A stretch of DNA of 13,908 nucleotides from Candidatus Bathyarchaeota archaeon. GTDB taxonomy: Archaea; Thermoproteota; Bathyarchaeia; TCS64. This document shows positions 12,343-13,908 of the stretch, piece by piece. The notes under the pieces are model-generated. The model was not told the origin of the DNA, ran no database searches, and worked only from the letters and a program-made list of their open reading frames with translations. The stretch's first letter is position 1, and every line of letters begins with the position of its first letter. Both the position numbers and the translations under genes were made by a program. The stretch is from assembly GCA_020697635.1 (NCBI GenBank), contig JAEHCT010000014.1, positions 1 through 13,908 of the forward strand, in the 5' to 3' direction.

Positions 12343-12834
12343 CTAAATATCTTCGAGGGTGGTGGCCATGACCCATGCGTCCTCGCCGTCCATGTAGTAA
12401 CCGTAGTTCCTCTTCACCTTCTTGAACCCGAGCACGTCATAGAGGCCGATGGCTGCGTCGTTGCTGATCCTCACCTCGAGGTACCCCTCAGACGTGCTGT
12501 AGACGTCTCTGCCCTTGCGCATCGCCTGTACGATGAGCTCCCTGCCGATCCCTCTCCTCCGGTAATTCTCCATCACCGCGATAGAGACGGTGTGGCAGAG
12601 ACGCGAGGGGGTGAGCCTGCCTATCTTCGACCACCCTCTCTCTATACGGCACATGATGTATCCCTGCACCGTGCCTTCGACGTCGGCGACGAGAAAAGTC
12701 TCAGGGTACCTCTGGTGTAGGTCCCTGTAGAAGTAGCTGCTATAGTTCTCGGGTAGACACGCCGCGTTAATCTGCATCACGCGCTCAACTTCCTCGGGCC
12801 TGAACCCCCTTACCCTGAAGCCCGTATCGCTCAA
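12343..12834 (-). CDS. Protein N-terminal acetyltransferase (Ard1/RimI-like GNAT)
   Basis: A 163-residue GNAT enzyme that transfers acetyl from acetyl-CoA to protein N termini. It closely matches the Sulfolobus Ard1 enzyme in landmarks: LPENYSSYFY (27-36) in the substrate loop, HTVSIAVMENYRRRGIG (81-97) holding the acetyl-CoA pyrophosphate motif RRRGIG, LEVRISNDAAIGLYDVLGF (119-137), and GYYMDGEDAWVM (145-156). H81 and E120 align with the residues proposed as catalytic in the Sulfolobus enzyme. Archaeal enzymes of this type have relaxed specificity, covering NatA- and NatE-like substrates. Start is TTG 12834: the in-frame codon two positions earlier is TAA, and no other start precedes FRVRGFRPEEVERVMQIN. 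A CTTTTAAAG box lies 31-39 bases upstream, in the spacer shared with the divergent site-2 protease gene. Confidence 0.9.
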   Translation of the reverse strand: MSDTGFRVRGFRPEEVERVMQINAACLPENYSSYFYRDLHQRYPETFLVADVEGTVQGYIMCRIERGWSKIGRLTPSRLCHTVSIAVMENYRRRGIGRELIVQAMRKGRDVYSTSEGYLEVRISNDAAIGLYDVLGFKKVKRNYGYYMDGEDAWVMATTLEDI

Positions 12835-12864
12835 ATTTTATTCCCATGAAGGTGAACACTATTG

Positions 12865-12873
12865 CTTTTAAAG
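12865..12873 (-). promoter_or_regulatory. TATA box of the acetyltransferase gene
   Basis: CTTTTAAAG, nearly symmetric, lies 31-39 bases ahead of TTG 12834. It is also 57-65 bases ahead of the divergent ATG 12930, so it mainly fits the minus-strand gene. Confidence 0.5.
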
Positions 12874-12899
12874 AGATCGTCTCGGTGGATCAGGGATGG

Positions 12900-12906
12900 T
12901 TTTTAG
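12900..12906 (+). promoter_or_regulatory. TATA-like box of the M50 protease gene
   Basis: TTTTTAG lies 24-30 bases ahead of ATG 12930, the spacing expected for a leaderless transcript. Confidence 0.4.
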
Positions 12907-12929
12907 GACTCCAGTACTAGTCTATTTGG

Positions 12930-13908
12930 ATGAACGCCCAGGGACCCGGAGTTCAGAGGGAGATGGATCCCCGGTACGTCGAGGCAGTCGGAAGATGCTT
13001 CGATGTCGTGGAGGCCTACTGGGAGCGCTCGACGCCCACGTTCATAGTGAAGACCAGGGGCACCGGGTTCAGGCAGAGCCTGTTGAAGCCTGCCTTCGAG
13101 GAGCTCTCGGACGAGCTGAGGCCTCTCGGCTATCTTCCGAGGGTTAGATGGATCGTCGACAGCTACCACGTATCCATCCTGAAGAGGGAAGAGTTCGGGG
13201 TGGAGGACTACAGGCGTAACCTGATACTCTTCGTCGCCACCGTGGCCACTGTGTTTCTCGATGGTTACATCAGGAGCAGCAACCCCGTGCTCACCGACGC
13301 GCTTATGAAGGGTACCCCTGTCTTCATCAACGCGCTGCTGTTCACGTTCGCGATCATAACCATATTCGGCTTGCATGAGCTCGGCCACAAGTACGTGTCG
13401 ATGCGTCGAGGGGTCGAGGCCAGTCTGCCCTACTTCATACCCGCTCCGCCCGGGATGGGGGGGACCCTCGGCGCCGTGATCACTCAACGTGAGCCTCCGG
13501 TGAACAGGGACGCCTTGTTCGATCTGGGGATGGGGGGACCGCTGATGGGGTTCCTAGTGACGGTGGTCATGGGGGTAATAGGGATGCGGCTCAGCTTCGT
13601 CGTGCCTCAGAGCACCGTGACTGAGCTCATGATACAGTTCGCCGAGGTAAGGTTCCAGCAGATCCCCTTGCCGATCATACTGGAGTACATCGCAGACTTG
13701 GTCAAGCCGACGCCGGAGGGGTACGTCCTTATCATGCATCCCGTCGCGTTCGCCGCCTGGGTGGGCTGCATATTGACCTTCATCAACCTCATACCCGCGT
13801 GGCAGCTTGATGGTGGGCACATGATCCGGGCACTCGTCGGCCGCGAGTCACATAAGATAATAAGCGTGGCTGGTGTGCTCCTCCTCGTCATCTCGGGTTA
13901 TATGATCA
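12930..13908 (+). CDS. Site-2-protease-type membrane metalloprotease (M50), 3' truncated
   Basis: The reading frame stays open to the window end: 326 complete codons and no stop. Residues 1 to about 88 form a soluble domain with no hydrophobic segment (RCFDVVEAYWERSTPTFIVK, VDSYHVSILKREE); an N-terminal domain of this kind occurs in archaeal M50 proteins. Hydrophobic helices follow. The zinc motif HELGHK is at H149, E150, H153, and the second signature NLIPAWQLDGGH at 286-297 supplies the third ligand D294. Between them are PYFIPAPPGMGGTLGAVI, the typical strand-loop region of the family, and helices near 190-205 and 270-288. Such enzymes cut transmembrane segments of regulators or other membrane proteins within the bilayer; the substrate is unknown. 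ATG 12930 is the first start after an in-frame TAG at 12918-12920. At least one more helix is expected beyond 13908. Confidence 0.92.
   Translation, partial: MNAQGPGVQREMDPRYVEAVGRCFDVVEAYWERSTPTFIVKTRGTGFRQSLLKPAFEELSDELRPLGYLPRVRWIVDSYHVSILKREEFGVEDYRRNLILFVATVATVFLDGYIRSSNPVLTDALMKGTPVFINALLFTFAIITIFGLHELGHKYVSMRRGVEASLPYFIPAPPGMGGTLGAVITQREPPVNRDALFDLGMGGPLMGFLVTVVMGVIGMRLSFVVPQSTVTELMIQFAEVRFQQIPLPIILEYIADLVKPTPEGYVLIMHPVAFAAWVGCILTFINLIPAWQLDGGHMIRALVGRESHKIISVAGVLLLVISGYMI

Noticed and set aside
12903..13487. 194-residue minus-strand reading opposite the M50 gene
   Set aside because: The plus strand carries HELGHK and the LDGG motif of a site-2 protease in one open frame; the minus reading has no motif.
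1..13908. CRISPR array, insertion sequence, integrase, toxin-antitoxin or other defence cassette
   Set aside because: No regularly spaced repeats, terminal inverted repeats, transposase or integrase motifs, or defence-type domains were seen in any recognised gene.

Overview
This window is archaeal and probably from a thermophile of the TACK superphylum. The lines of evidence are an archaeal RNase P subunit p30 (Rnp3), an archaeal two-subunit phenylalanyl-tRNA synthetase, the DNA-repair factor NreA with a C-terminal PCNA-binding tail, an N-terminal acetyltransferase very like Sulfolobus Ard1, and a stand-alone ribosomal protein eS30, which is known from TACK and Asgard archaea and not from euryarchaea. 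AT-rich TATA-like boxes lie about 25-40 bases ahead of most start codons, several first genes look leaderless, and Arg (AGG/AGA) and Ile (ATA) codons are common. I cannot name the lineage; Bathyarchaeia and Caldarchaeales are reasonable candidates.

Layout: 1-1430 (+) is the end of an operon: the tail of an unknown gene, then rnp3, then a metallo-beta-lactamase-fold hydrolase, joined by ATGA and TTGA stop/start overlaps. 1431-1650 (+) holds a short eS30 gene with its own promoter, a TTG start and a T-rich end. 1752-2843 (-) carries a 72-residue single-pass membrane protein and an alpha/beta hydrolase. The hydrolase is divergent from nreA (2906-4255, +), and an AT-rich promoter lies between them. 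4349-7546 (+) is the pheS-pheT operon. pheT runs 20 bases into a convergent GrpB-family gene (7527-8060, -). A TATA element separates GrpB from a divergent EamA-type transporter (8121-8996, +). After a 145-base leader region with several TATA-like boxes comes a CPA-type cation/proton antiporter (9142-10395, +). 10496-12834 (-) is a run of four genes, each with its own promoter-like sequence or gap: an aspartoacylase/succinylglutamate desuccinylase-type metalloenzyme, a YkgJ-type cysteine-cluster protein, a 52-residue membrane protein and the Ard1/RimI-like acetyltransferase. A divergent site-2-protease (M50) gene starts at 12930 and runs off the window end.

Most genes are housekeeping: tRNA processing, translation, tRNA charging, DNA repair, protein N-acetylation and ion homeostasis. 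I see no tRNA or rRNA, CRISPR array, insertion sequence, integrase or defence cassette, and no clear undescribed multi-gene system. The items most worth a second look are the two short genes at 1474-1638 and 12141-12299, which are easy to miss; hairpins that overlap or closely follow the stop codon of several genes; a TD in place of the usual ND motif in the antiporter; and two uncharacterised small membrane proteins.
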